DNA of 26,783 nucleotides from Phoronis ovalis (Eukaryota > Phoronida > Phoronidae), in the NCBI GenBank assembly GCA_028565635.1, contig JAOXYB010047946.1, positions 1 through 26,783 of the forward strand, given 5' to 3'. Under the pieces are notes generated by a model, which was not told where the DNA came from, ran no database searches, and saw nothing but the letters and a program-made list of their open reading frames with translations. Both the position numbers and the translations under genes were made by a program. Below, one piece after another: positions 10,401 to 20,206 of this stretch. Each line of letters starts with the position of its first letter. The first letter of the stretch is position 1.

Positions 10401-10406
10401 TTTATT
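10401..10406 (-). terminator. Candidate polyadenylation signal of gene A
   Basis: The minus strand reads AATAAA here, about 500 nt beyond the stop codon of gene A. It is the first clear canonical hexamer I noticed downstream, and it is one short motif in AT-rich DNA. Confidence 0.25.
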
Positions 10407-10849
10407 TCGTGGCGAATATCACCGACATCCTTTCGTGCTAATTTCTCTCTACTAACAGGAAATCAGACACGTACCGGCATTGCTTCTAATTACATGTAAT
10501 TATAATTTCAAGCACCTTATATCATATACAAAAAGTACATGTTATCTATTTTTAATTATTATTACTTAAATCTTATAATTATTTATATCACAGCAGACTT
10601 CATTATTATCATTAACTTCCTCACAACCCAGGGATACACCTTAGAACCCTTGTGGTGGGAAGGCTGAACTGGTGTTTGTTATCATGAAGAAAGTGGCTAC
10701 TGACCGTACACTCCGTTGGACATTAACAACATCCATATGTTGTTTAACACTTACTTTATGTAGTGTTTACACAAAGACAAGCAAAATGTTGGCAAATAAA
10801 AACTAAGCTGTTAATATAAAATATATAAGAGTATATAAGCTAGGTATCA

Positions 10850-10871
10850 TACATATATATATATATATATT
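10850..10871. repeat. AT dinucleotide microsatellite
   Basis: An uninterrupted run of about nine AT repeats just 3' of the gene A stop codon. Confidence 0.9.
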
Positions 10872-11348
10872 ACTTCAGGAAAAACACACATATACACGTA
10901 GCTATATACATGCATACAGCTCCCATCGCAAAGAAATATAAACGTGCCAACTAACTGCATACAGTCGTACATATCGAGCTGAAAATGACATTAGATTATG
11001 TGTAACTACTGTATCGCTGTCAGCATTTCCTTGAAGTACTTGTCCGTTATTGTACTGTGTCCAAGTATTGCCATCGTTACTATGTTGTAGACTATACTGC
11101 GTTACCCATTGATTGTTCGCTTGTCGACCTTGTGTCGCAATGGAAATAATTGTTTCTTTGCTGCCAATATCAAACTAAAATATATTCAAAGGAACATTTT
11201 CCGTGCGATAATAAGATACTCGTATAGCTTGAAATCGCATATAAAAAAGGTGCTTAAAATTGATGCACAACAGATGGTTGCCAGTAATTGAATGATATCA
11301 TCTGGTTGGCATAGTACTGAAACGTAAACAACATTTGTCACAAACAGT
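10872..11348. repeat. Duplicated segment with gene A last exon, copy 1
   Basis: Aligns in direct orientation with 18499-19008. The match runs from the 3' flank (tacttca...acacaca) through exon 4 and about 170 bp into the preceding intron (ggtgcttaaaattgatgc, gatatcatctggttggcata, atttgtcacaaacagt), then ends abruptly. Confidence 0.9.
10902..11174 (-). CDS. Gene A exon 4: F5/8C domain, second half, and stop
   Basis: Acceptor atttta|g at 11175-11176, then FDIGSKETIISIATQGR, QWVTQYSLQHSND, ARYVRLYAVSWH and SLRWELYACI, and TAG at 10902-10904. These are the expected conserved strands of the F5/8C fold. The protein ends two residues after the terminal Cys of the domain. Confidence 0.92.
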   Translation of the reverse strand, partial: FDIGSKETIISIATQGRQANNQWVTQYSLQHSNDGNTWTQYNNGQVLQGNADSDTVVTHNLMSFSARYVRLYAVSWHVYISLRWELYACI

Positions 11349-14300
11349 TTAACTTTTGATATATTTAGAGGTGGAGAGAGGGCAAAATGTCACTTAGAGA
11401 TCAAGAGGTCAAAATGTCTAAATTTTTGACAAATGAGATTTCCATGTTATTTAGAGGTCATTAGATTATGTTGCTGGCAATAGTTCCAATTAAATATATT
11501 AATTTCCTAGGGTGATAGTTTTTGTTGTTTTCTTTTCACGTATAAGTTTTTTTAACTCATATTCCCTGGAAAGTGAAAATCATGGTTTTAAAATAAACTT
11601 TTAAAAAGTAAATAAATGATGTTAATTGATTTTCCAGATAGTATTTTGGTTATTAGGTGATATCTAAACCAAGATGTTATAGTTATCTCATGCATAATTA
11701 AAGTAGTACGTCGAGAACATTTAAATCAAACCTGAATCCACTGCTGGTTATTGTTATATCTCGCTGACCATCCTCCTGTTTTACCATTACCAGATTGATG
11801 GTGAAGAAAGGAGTTTGGATAGTAGCCGTGCATAGAATCATATATAGATGAGGCACTCAAGCCAGCACCATTCCCTCCACCGTTAGTAGGTCTTATGAGA
11901 GCATGTTCAGGACAAGCTAAATCGATAACAAAATAGTAGAAAATGAAGCAATTTACTACACTGATTTATAACAACGAAACAATTGACGAAATATAGTTTG
12001 TAAGCCGAAGTAAAATCATATTTATAGATAAAAACACTTTTTTTAGCGGAACATATCGAGACATTCCTTGTTAACAGAGTTTATTAAAGGCTCTTAGCGT
12101 AGTCACTGGTTGCGAACTCAAACATTCACAGCATACCCGATTTGTGAATGAACAGTGATTGCCTGATTCCATTCACAAAACGAGCATGATACTAGGAACG
12201 TTTTGGTTAACACGAGGTTCACGAACGGTGGCTCCGCCAAATGCATACAAATAGTATACTAGCAATATACTTTATATACAAATTACATTAACTAAACCCT
12301 GCGCCCGTTGCTGTGTTCTTCTATACAAGGTAACTAAAGGTTTGGCCAAAGTGAATATAAACAGGATGTCTGGTTCCAAAAATCATTTTCTAATTTTTGC
12401 AAAAGTCAAAACGGCATACAAGGTGTTTAAATTCGAAAAAATTTATATTTGATTTTTTCTTCTGAAAATAAGGTTCTGTCCGTCCGCGGCCCGGAATCAA
12501 ATCGTAAAAAACTTATTCGCGTTAACCAAACATTATCACATGAGCCAAAAGGAAAATTCTCTAATAACCTGAACTGCTTCTTTAAACAGTTGATATTAAT
12601 GTCGGTCACGATATTAGTGCCAAATAGCGTCACAGTACAAGAAGGCATGTTTGCTTTGTGGACAAGCATTACCTTTCACATTTTGTTCTTTATCTTTAAA
12701 ATGAATGCTTAAATTGATACAAAGGTTTGTAATCTTGTACAAAATTAATTTTCTTTGTAATTTTATTACCCTTTTTTTACCGAATACCTTTTTTTACAAT
12801 TAATAAGAATATGGCAATTTTATTTTGAATTTATAAACTATGTTTTCATGCTGATCTGCAAATGTCATTAGGTGACACTGATTCATATACGAGTAAATTC
12901 TGAAAGAAAAAAATATAATTTTTCACCAACATGATGACCTAAGGGACATCAAGATGGTCTAAAAATATACAAATGAAACTGGTGTCCTTGAAATCGGGTA
13001 ACACAGAATCTGCAAAAAGGTCTTTACCTTTCTTTTACATCATATAGTATAATATATTCTTAAGTTGTTTAGAAGTTTGTTATCTATTTTTAAATATTCG
13101 ATACAGATAAATAAATTATGGGTTATATATGTAATCCCTTGAGGTGACTCTGTGGTGAACATATGAGGGAAAACAGAGAAGTTACGGTGGTTTCTAAAAT
13201 AACGATCAATAGAACATATGTAACTGTTTGAGCAAATAAATTTCATCTAACTTATTAGAAATTTGGGTGCCTAATTTTATTTTTTTTAATAAAATATATC
13301 CATCTATTTATTGAAATTCAGTCGAAAACACATATTTCATATTTTACTTTGTTACATAATTTGTGATATCAGGCACTACTAACATATGCATATTTTCATA
13401 TTACGAAATCCATTTTTTTCTCTACTGCTATTTTAGCTATCTGGAGTTTTATAAACTTGTGTTTTATAGAGATCTTTTTTGGAGATCAGGGCCGGATACA
13501 TACAGTTCATTGAATATACATTCGATATCTTTATTGTATCTTTGTCTCAGATTCACACTATAACAAACGTAAAAAAGAATTTTAATTCCGGCCTAGCCTT
13601 TAATTATATATCTATCTTGTGCACGTGAGGGTGATCTAAATGTAAGATACCTCAAGTTACCAAAATGTTGTCCAAGGCTACATAATATAAGTTGTTTTGC
13701 ACCCTAATAAGAAATACTTTCTGAATTAAGAAAAAAATAGAAGGTGATATAAACTTTATACATAGAACCGACAAATATAACACACTTATGTATAATTAGA
13801 CTTATCATAACAATTTTCTATTCTTGACAATGACAAATGACAATATCATGATATCATCATTACCATAATAATAATCATCATCATCATTATCATCTCAAAG
13901 GACATGTTAAAGGTGTTGTAGCAATATTTCATTTGCAGTAGGTTTCCGAGTTATGTTCTCCTTACGTATATACAAAAAAAGTGGGGCTAGTAACCACAGC
14001 TCAAATGAAATAGAATTGCCTTTTCACTAATCACAAATAATAAACTTCTGCAATGCCGCGAGGTCACGAAAATAATACGACCCTTTCCCCTACCATAGCA
14101 ATAATAACTATTTACAAACAGGTTATACACAGCATATAAAACACTCTTAAGAATTAAGATAATTATACTGGGCGGTCATTCAAAATAGTAAGAGCATACA
14201 CCTGCAGGTATCTGCGATAGAGAGTTATTTATTAAACTTTCATGAAGCAAAATACTGTATCTGAGACGGAAATGGAGAGGGCAGGGGTGGAGAGGGTAGG

Positions 14301-15936
14301 GGAAAGGATTCAATCTCATTGCACAGAAGTTAAAAATGATAATCTGATAACATTTCGCGTTGCATGGATGACTGGAATTCGAGATCCTGGGATTCCCCAG
14401 CGATTCCTTGACAGACAAGGCTGATAATGTCAGAAAAATATGAGTACCTGTTACAAACCAATATTTAGTACATTTATCGGAAGAGAACATAGCTCGGAAA
14501 CCTCTGTAACATGCTGCTAGCAGTTTTAGCAATCAAATAACATCATTTGTGATGCAAAAATTACATTAAAATTACTTAAATGATTTCTCTTACCGTTACA
14601 CGTGAAGCCATCTGCATCTAGTACATATCCTAGGACACATCCGCAGCTATAAGTTACTTCTTCATCTGTGCAAGTCTGATTACAGTTATCTAGGTTTAAC
14701 GCACACTCATCAATAACTGCAAACATATTGACTGTTGTAGAATCTGCTCTTTCATTGTAAAATTTGAAACAGCTTTAAAATATATTTTGAAATATACGTA
14801 ACAAAATATTACAGATATACATAAATATTACAGATATGCATACAGGCATGCAAGTTACAGGATTCTAATTTAAGGTGAATTCCATTCACTTACACGCATC
14901 TTAAAATAATAATTTCCAAGAAGAATTGTCAAAATAGCCCAATAAGCATTTGTGTTAGTGTATCTGGAAATTACCATTACAACCTTTATTACCTATAAGC
15001 AGTGCTAATGACATTAGAGATGAACAAGGTTTGCATGTAACCACATAGGAAAAATATATGATACACATGTACAGTCATAACAATACCAATATGCAATTAT
15101 TTGCTTTAAATATCCCTAATACTATACCTTCATACATTTCAATAGCGCATTATTGTGTGAGAAATGAAGCATAAATGATTGTACAAGTGCGTAAAATCTT
15201 GTTCATCTTTGATGTTAGTGTACTTTGCATTAAGGTTATAGTGACAGCTTCCAAAGTCATCAATTAAACATAAATGCCCGTAACATCAAAATGAATTTAA
15301 TAATTTTGATAATTCTTGTTGGAAATTTCCCTTTGAAAATATACTAAAAGGAACGCTTATGAATGTTAATAGCACCTTATTCACTTTTTAAAGTAAATAA
15401 GGTTCTACTAACAATCATTAGCCATCCCTTAAAAGTTTAGTTTAACAGCTTAAAAATGGCACATCATTGCGTTTTTATGTAAAAATTCTTTAGAAATACG
15501 TATGACATTTTCTTAACATAAACTCATTATTTTCTCAAACTTTAGCACAAAAGCTTTGTACTAAATAATAGCAACAATGTTCAGTCGTGCTTTCCCACGT
15601 GCACTCTGACTGTTTTCATATCAAAAATAATGCAAACAGGCGACTAAACTTACATGTGATATAGAGCTCACAATTATCTTCTTGGCTTGATTCATCCAAA
15701 TCAGTAAATCCTGTTAGTTGCGAATAGATAAGACACGCCAGTTTTTGTTCCTGGTAACAGTATGCCTTGCACTTCTCAGGATCTCTCCCACAAATGGCAG
15801 CACACTCAATACGTGAACGTACGTTTTCAGTGACGATCTTTGTGCCATGCGGATCCTGTATATATTTATTATCAACAAAGGTGTAACTGAACCCATGAAC
15901 ACATGTTGAAACAGCATATATGACAGCAAAAATCAT
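10902..15936 (-). CDS. Gene A: secreted PAN/apple - cbEGF - F5/8C protein
   Basis: Four exons: 15654-15936, 14594-14716, 11732-11916 and 10902-11174. They total 864 nt, 287 residues plus stop, in frame throughout. Residues 1-16 form a signal peptide (MIFAVIYAVSTCVHGF). Residues 17-94 form a PAN/apple-like domain with six Cys (IEC, AIC, EKC, AYC, LAC, DNC). Residues 95-135 form an EGF domain with six Cys, opening with the calcium-binding IDEC signature. Residues 137-287 form one F5/8C domain ending ISLRWELYAC, with Cys near both ends for the family's usual disulfide. Introns 1 and 2 are phase 1; intron 3, inside the F5/8C domain after WIQ, is phase 0. The product is expected to be secreted and non-membrane. 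F5/8C and apple domains often bind glycans, lipids or proteins, but the ligand is unknown. A decayed duplicate lies upstream (18499-20210) and a related gene downstream on the other strand (from 23762). Confidence 0.85.
11732..11916 (-). CDS. Gene A exon 3: F5/8C domain, first half
   Basis: Acceptor gatttag at 11917 and following, donor CAG|gtttga at 11732/11731. Reads CPEHALIRPTN at the start and GGWSARYNNNQQWIQ at the end. Enters in phase 1 (joining EGF exon G + CT = Ala) and leaves in phase 0. The donor gtttga is not an ideal consensus, but the join to FDIGSKE in exon 4 is exactly where the family continues. Confidence 0.9.
13853..13895. repeat. ATC/CAT-rich microsatellite
   Basis: Interrupted trinucleotide repeat (atcatcattaccataataataatcatcatcatcattatcatc region) in gene A intron 2. 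Confidence 0.8.
14279..14302 (+). other. Canonical G-quadruplex motif
   Basis: Four G runs (GGG, GGGG, GGG, GGGG) separated by loops of 2, 6 and 2 nt, in an otherwise AT-rich intron. The G-rich strand is opposite to the sense strand of gene A, so it could fold in the template DNA rather than in the pre-mRNA. Confidence 0.6.
14594..14716 (-). CDS. Gene A exon 2: calcium-binding EGF domain
   Basis: Acceptor tttgcag at 14717 and following, donor G|gtaaga at 14594/14593, phase 1 at both ends. The module reads IDECALNLDNCNQTC, then YSCGCVLGY and DGFTC. This gives the six-Cys EGF pattern with the Asp/Glu calcium-binding start. It is one exon per domain. Confidence 0.9.
14717..15653 (-). other. Gene A intron 1 (937 bp)
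   Basis: AT-rich intron from gtaagt to tttgcag. No repeat or nested coding segment recognised. Confidence 0.7.
15654..15936 (-). CDS. Gene A exon 1: signal peptide and PAN/apple domain
   Basis: Starts at the ATG at 15936-15934, the first Met before a hydrophobic stretch. Ends ...ELYIT with donor T|gtaagt at 15654/15653 (phase 1). The 94 codons give a signal peptide and a six-Cys apple-like module (for example RSRIECAAICGRDPEKCKAY). Confidence 0.85.
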
Positions 15937-15960
15937 TTTGCTTTATAACTATAACAGACA

Positions 15961-16085
15961 GCGTTTTCAATTATCCTTACTTTCTAGTAACCAAAAGAAT
16001 TAGTTCTTATTCGATAGCTACTGTATATTTAATTTTGTGTACCAAATAACATCTGTATAGTTATTGGATCACAATGAATTATTTA
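15961..16085 (-). promoter_or_regulatory. Gene A upstream flank, conserved in the duplicate
   Basis: Lies just 5' of the gene A start codon and aligns with 20049-20206 (gcgttttcaattatcc, caaaagaatta, attcgatag, gtaccaaataacatctg.atagtta). It is a 5' flank duplicated with the gene and so is the place to look for the promoter or 5' UTR. No single TATA box or initiator can be assigned with confidence. Confidence 0.45.
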
Positions 16086-16352
16086 AGATATCAAAATAGC
16101 AGCCAGCTGCATTATTCATACTTCTATGATAGTTTTACCATGGGTTTATTTATGCATATATATGTGTGTATATTTTCGAAATGCAGTTTTTATCATGGGG
16201 TTAGAGTTTTTATCTTGGGCCCCACATCTCTCTATTAGGAGTTTTCACACTATGGATGGAATAGAAGTTTATGAATTACAGAGCTACTGTCAACTCCTAT
16301 TTTCCACACCCTTTTTTCAAGTTTAAATATCAATTATATATAATAAATATGG

Positions 16353-17570
16353 ATATTCAAATATTAACCATACAAATGAAAGTTACTTATAGAAACAAAA
16401 TAAAAGATTCATTCTCATAAAAATTATAACTTAATTTTAACTTCAGAGATTTTATAAAAATTAAATATAGTTCCTGTTTATAGTTAAGTGTAAAGATTTT
16501 ACGGTAGTGTAATTAGTGAGGACCAAAACGGGGAAATATGCAATTACTTGACTTGGTACAATTGTTGCATATTAAATACAAAATAGGAATAAATAAACTT
16601 GTAATAATCTGTTTCTGAAGTTCCAGTTCTTCGAAATAATATTTTTATTATTTGTTTGTTATACAATTATACACAAAATACATTGCTGCAGGAAAACTCG
16701 TTCAGATCTCTTCTTTAGCCTGGACTATTATAATTAAGCATGTAGCGTGACCGCAGTAAAAATAGCCTGTAGCAATTATCTGGACAAGTTATAGCACATA
16801 TATGAGTATATCGAGTAGGATATCACTACTGAGATCACTAAAGATGCGTACCAGATCTAGAGGAAGAAAAATTAAAATTCGTAAATTTTAAGAAGAAAAA
16901 TTGTTTTTTGGTTTTGTTATTTATTTTAAATTCTACTCCCGATCACTGCCTTGATCAGTATTGTGTAAAGAAAAGAGTGACGCATTAGTGTATGGTTATC
17001 CTGGGGAAATTTTGCTAAATCACTGGACAGCAAACGATTTGTTAAAAATATTTGAATTCGTCGGCCCAGAAATTAATCAATAGATAGCCCTCACCCGGGG
17101 GGCAGTCAATATAAAAGTGGGTACGCATGTTCCAACAAAATTTCGCGTGAAAGGGTATGTTTTTTGAACCGCCGATGCGTAACGCGCGTTACGCGCTTAG
17201 GGTCTGTTTTTTAGCTAAAATCACGAAAAGGGTGGTTTTTGGAGATGTGACACTTCGTTAGGGGTGTTTTTTCCAAAAGTCACTTCCTTAGGGGTGTATT
17301 TTTTCAAATAAATCACTTCCTTAGAGGTGTATTTTTTGCCGAATTTCACTTCGTTAGGGCCTTTTTTGAAAAGCCATGTTAGAACATGGGTACCCACTTT
17401 CATACTGACTGCCCCCCCCCCGGGAGCCCTCAACGACGACCAGGCTTTCCCCTCGGCATAGTTGAATTGGCCAAACCTCTATAATCCTGACACTTTATAA
17501 CCGTCTATAATCTACCTATTCAGTAGGGTTTTTCGTAAGTCATGCATCTTACTCATAAATGTATTGTTAC
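16353..17570. repeat. Duplicated block 'b', copy 2 (contains MITE)
   Basis: Counterpart of 7168-7200 plus 8236-9130. Here the two parts are contiguous (gaaagttacttatagaaacaaaataaaag), so the retroelement 3' end is missing. In turn this copy has gained the 331-bp MITE at 17094-17424. Divergence outside these insertions is moderate. Confidence 0.85.
17094..17424. mobile_element. hAT-like MITE with 8-bp target duplication
   Basis: Terminal inverted repeats of about 45 bp pair cccggggggcagtcaatata with the complement of ...actgaccccccgggg-type sequence at the right end, and continue through aaagtgggtac.catgttc.aaca. The element is flanked by agccctca on both sides (17086-17093 and 17425-17432), an 8-bp duplication typical of hAT transposons. 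It has no transposase. Inside are an 18-bp perfect palindrome (17177-17194) and four copies of a 30-33-bp unit (cacttcSttagRGGtgt-like). The paralogous site near 8998 has no insertion. A 70-codon minus frame across the repeats is an artefact. Confidence 0.88.
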
Positions 17571-17630
17571 CGGAAAATTTATACGACAACTAAGATTTTA
17601 TTTTTTATTTGAAGAACAAAGTAAAACTAC

Positions 17631-17714
17631 GGCAGAGACAGAACATGCTACCTTAGCAACACAAGGAAGAGATCAGGTTGATCAGTGAATAATGCCATAC
17701 GTTCTCAGGTATAA
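17631..17714 (+). pseudogene. Dead F5/8C exon related to gene B
   Basis: Closely matches gene B exon 3: the segment encoding LATQGRDQVDQ is kept, but the conserved Trp codon that follows is TGA (17686-17688). The match runs on to tctcaggtata and then stops. Just upstream, gaagaacaaagtaaaact (17611-17628) equals 24579-24596 in gene B intron 2, although in gene B about 250 bp separates it from the exon. It is therefore a decayed, internally deleted copy of a B-like gene on the plus strand. Confidence 0.85.
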
Positions 17715-17739
17715 AGGTGCCTTTTCTTAGAAATCCTCA

Positions 17740-17970
17740 TTATAAATTCGCTATAGTCGATGTAATGCATAGGTTGACATCACGCGGTATCAGACGTAAA
17801 GATGAGAGAAACACATGCAGCACTGCGTCATATATACAATGGATGTATGCTGAGTTACAATTTGATATTTCGACATGTTTTAAGTTCTCACTGTTAATTT
17901 GGATTAGTTTCGTATATTATATATAAAAGTAGACATTTATCTCTAATTCTAGGTAAAGAAATCAGATGCA
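17740..17970. repeat. Duplicated block 'a', copy 2
   Basis: Counterpart of 6820-7000, here placed to the right of block 'b' and longer owing to insertions. It ends with the shared ctaattctaggtaaagaaatcag and a similar cttaaaag. Confidence 0.75.
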
Positions 17971-18498
17971 CCCTTAAAAGTATAGTCCTTGATCCAATAG
18001 GCGAAAAGGTTACCACCCCTGGGTATTTTCGAAGACCTAAATGATTTTAAGGCTTGACCCATTAGAAGAAAAAATCAGTTTGTTTGCCAAATTTAAAGTA
18101 TAGCGTTTTGAAGTTATAAGGGGTTATTAAGTGCAATTATACGAAAAATTTCAAAAGAAACTCGAAAAGAAATAAAATTCAACCAAAAATACATTTTTGC
18201 TTTGATTGGTATGTAACTATAACATTAATGTGCACTTTACAGAGCCTACTGTTTGGTATGCTCTAACTAGATTATTTTTTATATCAATTAAGTGATTTAC
18301 TTGTGTATAATGCCAACGTCACGTCGGGGTCACCAAGTATTGTGCGCACACCTTATTCAATCTAAATATTTGATTTTTGGAATACATCCTGCATAATACG
18401 CAACTGCTTACTGGGACATTATCAAATAGTGTTGGATCACTACTTTAAAAAAAAACCCGGCATAATTAAGTACAGTATCAGAGGTAAATTACAACCTA
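17971..18498. other. No gene recognised (spacer)
   Basis: AT-rich DNA between block 'a' and the gene A' remnant. No coding segment or transposon end recognised. Confidence 0.45.
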
Positions 18499-19008
18499 CT
18501 ACTTCAAGATAAACACACATACACACGCATCTATGTACATGCATACAACTCCCATCGCAGAGAAGTATGCTGTTGCCAACTAACTATATTCAGTCGTACA
18601 TATCGAGCTAAAAATGGCATCAGATTATGTGTAAATACTGTATCCTTATCAGTGTTTCCTTGAAGTATTTGTCCGTTATTGTACTGTGTCCAAGTACTAC
18701 CGTCGTTACTATGTTGTAGACTATACCGTGTCACCCATTGATCATTAACGTCATCTTGTCGACCTTGTGTGGCAATCGAAGTAATTAATTGTTCTTTGAC
18801 TACGAATATCAAACTAAAAATTATTAAAACGAAAGTTTTACGTGTGATAAGATACTCGCAATGCTTGGAATCGCAATTACCCGTAATTACTTTTATATAA
18901 TAAAGGTGCTTAAAATTGATGCCCAACAGATGGTTACCGGTAATTAAATGATATCATCTGGTTGGCATAATATAAACCGAAACGTGAACAAAATTTGTCA
19001 CAAACAGT
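18499..19008. repeat. Duplicated segment with gene A last exon, copy 2
   Basis: Counterpart of 10872-11348 (exon plus part of the preceding intron and the 3' flank). Similarity stops right after tttgtcacaaacagt. Confidence 0.9.
18531..18813 (-). pseudogene. Gene A' last exon: F5/8C second half, frame-shifted
   Basis: Duplicate of gene A exon 4 with the same TTTGATATT start after a ttttag acceptor and the same end (SLRWELYACT, stop at 18531). The frame carrying SIATQGR, QWVTRYSLQHSNDGSTW and ARYVRLNIVSW is open to the end. Small indels just after the acceptor (net +4 bases) put it out of phase with a phase-0 donor, and a further 6-base in-frame insertion adds two residues after GRQ. With 283 nt against 273, the exon cannot be spliced in frame as in gene A. 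No first-half exon is present upstream, so it is an orphan half-domain. Confidence 0.85.
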
Positions 19009-20048
19009 GCGGAAGCAAGTGTACATACACATCCCATCTTTTATCGAAAAACCGTCAGATTTTAGATGAATAATAATTACTGGAATTTTGAAAAAAGCTG
19101 TAAGTAAATGCACGAACTGAGATATGGCACAAAGCTACTAACTCATGCCACCAGGTGGCAACACTTCTTCATAGTATAAACGATATTTTGTAAAGATGAT
19201 ATACTATGTCAGAAAATAATTCGCTGGTTGGATGGTGTAATAAGCTTGTGTCTTCATATTGATGACAGGAAATCTTGTGAGCATGAAAATCATGATTTAA
19301 TAGACACTGTTTTTTTCTTGACATTTAAAATTAAGACTTCTCGTGAGCTAATATAGTATGTATAGGAACGCAACAGGAAGGTGGTACTATTTCCAGCCTA
19401 CTGATTTACACAGAACATATATTTGAGATTTTCGTGTGTCAATTATGTCGTAATTTAGGACATTGGATCAGTTGATAGTGTGCTATGAGGTAGGGACAAT
19501 TTAATAATCACAAAACACACATCATACACGTGGCGATGGGAAATCAATTAGTAGTTTTGTGTCATCGCATATAGGGAGTATATAGCACAACTATGTTATT
19601 CTCATATATCACATGACTAGGTTTTGTAGTATAGGCCGTAATAACAAATTATTAGAATGGCTGTTGCTGGTAGCTTTTTTCTTTATTATGTTATTTCTAA
19701 CCAATTTTCAGAGCTTTATGTCGAAGACGGCCAGAGGTAGTGCACACACTTTTTTTTAATTTCTTAAAACACTCCAAACTGTTTGTACTGCTTTATCACT
19801 ACATTAGATAACTGCTTAAAACAATGTTGAATCGTACTGCTGCGAAGACGTTTAATTAATTCTCCTTTAAATAATCAAAGTCTTTACAGACATGTTGTTA
19901 CAGATATGTTGTAACGCACATCTGCATGCCTTTTAAATTTGTTAAGTTTTCCTTTTATTTCGCTCTTGATGCAATACTGTAAGGTATGTATTGTGTCAAA
20001 TAAAACATACTCTACAGTCGATTATAGTTATATTATATTGGTCCCTAT
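19009..20048. other. Remnant interior of gene A' without recognisable exons
   Basis: By position this interval should hold exons 1-3 of gene A', between its last exon and its 5' flank. No apple, EGF or F5/8C first-half peptide is visible in any frame. In gene A the same interval is about 4.6 kb, so most of it has been lost. Confidence 0.55.
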
Positions 20049-20206
20049 GCGTTTTCAATTATCCTAAATTCCTATATCTTCTTTAAAATGATCTGTCAAA
20101 AGAATTATTATCATACGTTGTTTCGTCATAAATATCTTATCATTCGATAGATTCTGTACCAAATAACATCTGAATAGTTACTGGAGCACAATGAAGTATT
20201 AAGGTC
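20049..20206 (-). repeat. Duplicate of gene A upstream flank
   Basis: Aligns with 15961-16085 with several indels, in the same order and orientation. It marks the former 5' end of gene A'. No ATG plus signal peptide follows it on the minus strand. Confidence 0.75.

Larger units (their letters stand above)
11917..14593 (-). other. Gene A intron 2 (2677 bp)
   Basis: AT-rich intron with no recognised nested gene. Both strands are open over about 240-260 nt at 12427-12712, without any recognisable domain. It also holds an ATC/CAT-rich microsatellite near 13853-13895, a quadruplex-capable G-rich stretch at 14279-14302, and a possible extra 66-bp exon at 14448-14513. Confidence 0.7.

Noticed and set aside
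13486-13500. cagggccggatacat resembling a hAT terminus
   Set aside because: Only one end is present, with no inverted partner or target duplication nearby.
14176-14532. 118-codon minus frame in gene A intron 2
   Set aside because: No domain as a whole; only the short 66-bp part with splice-like ends is worth keeping as a possible exon.
15714-15929. 71-codon minus frame overlapping gene A exon 1
   Set aside because: Alternative frame of the apple-domain exon, without the Cys pattern or splice continuity.
17221-17433. 70-codon minus-strand frame with repeated K-E-V motifs
   Set aside because: It falls inside the MITE and reflects its 30-33-bp internal repeats.
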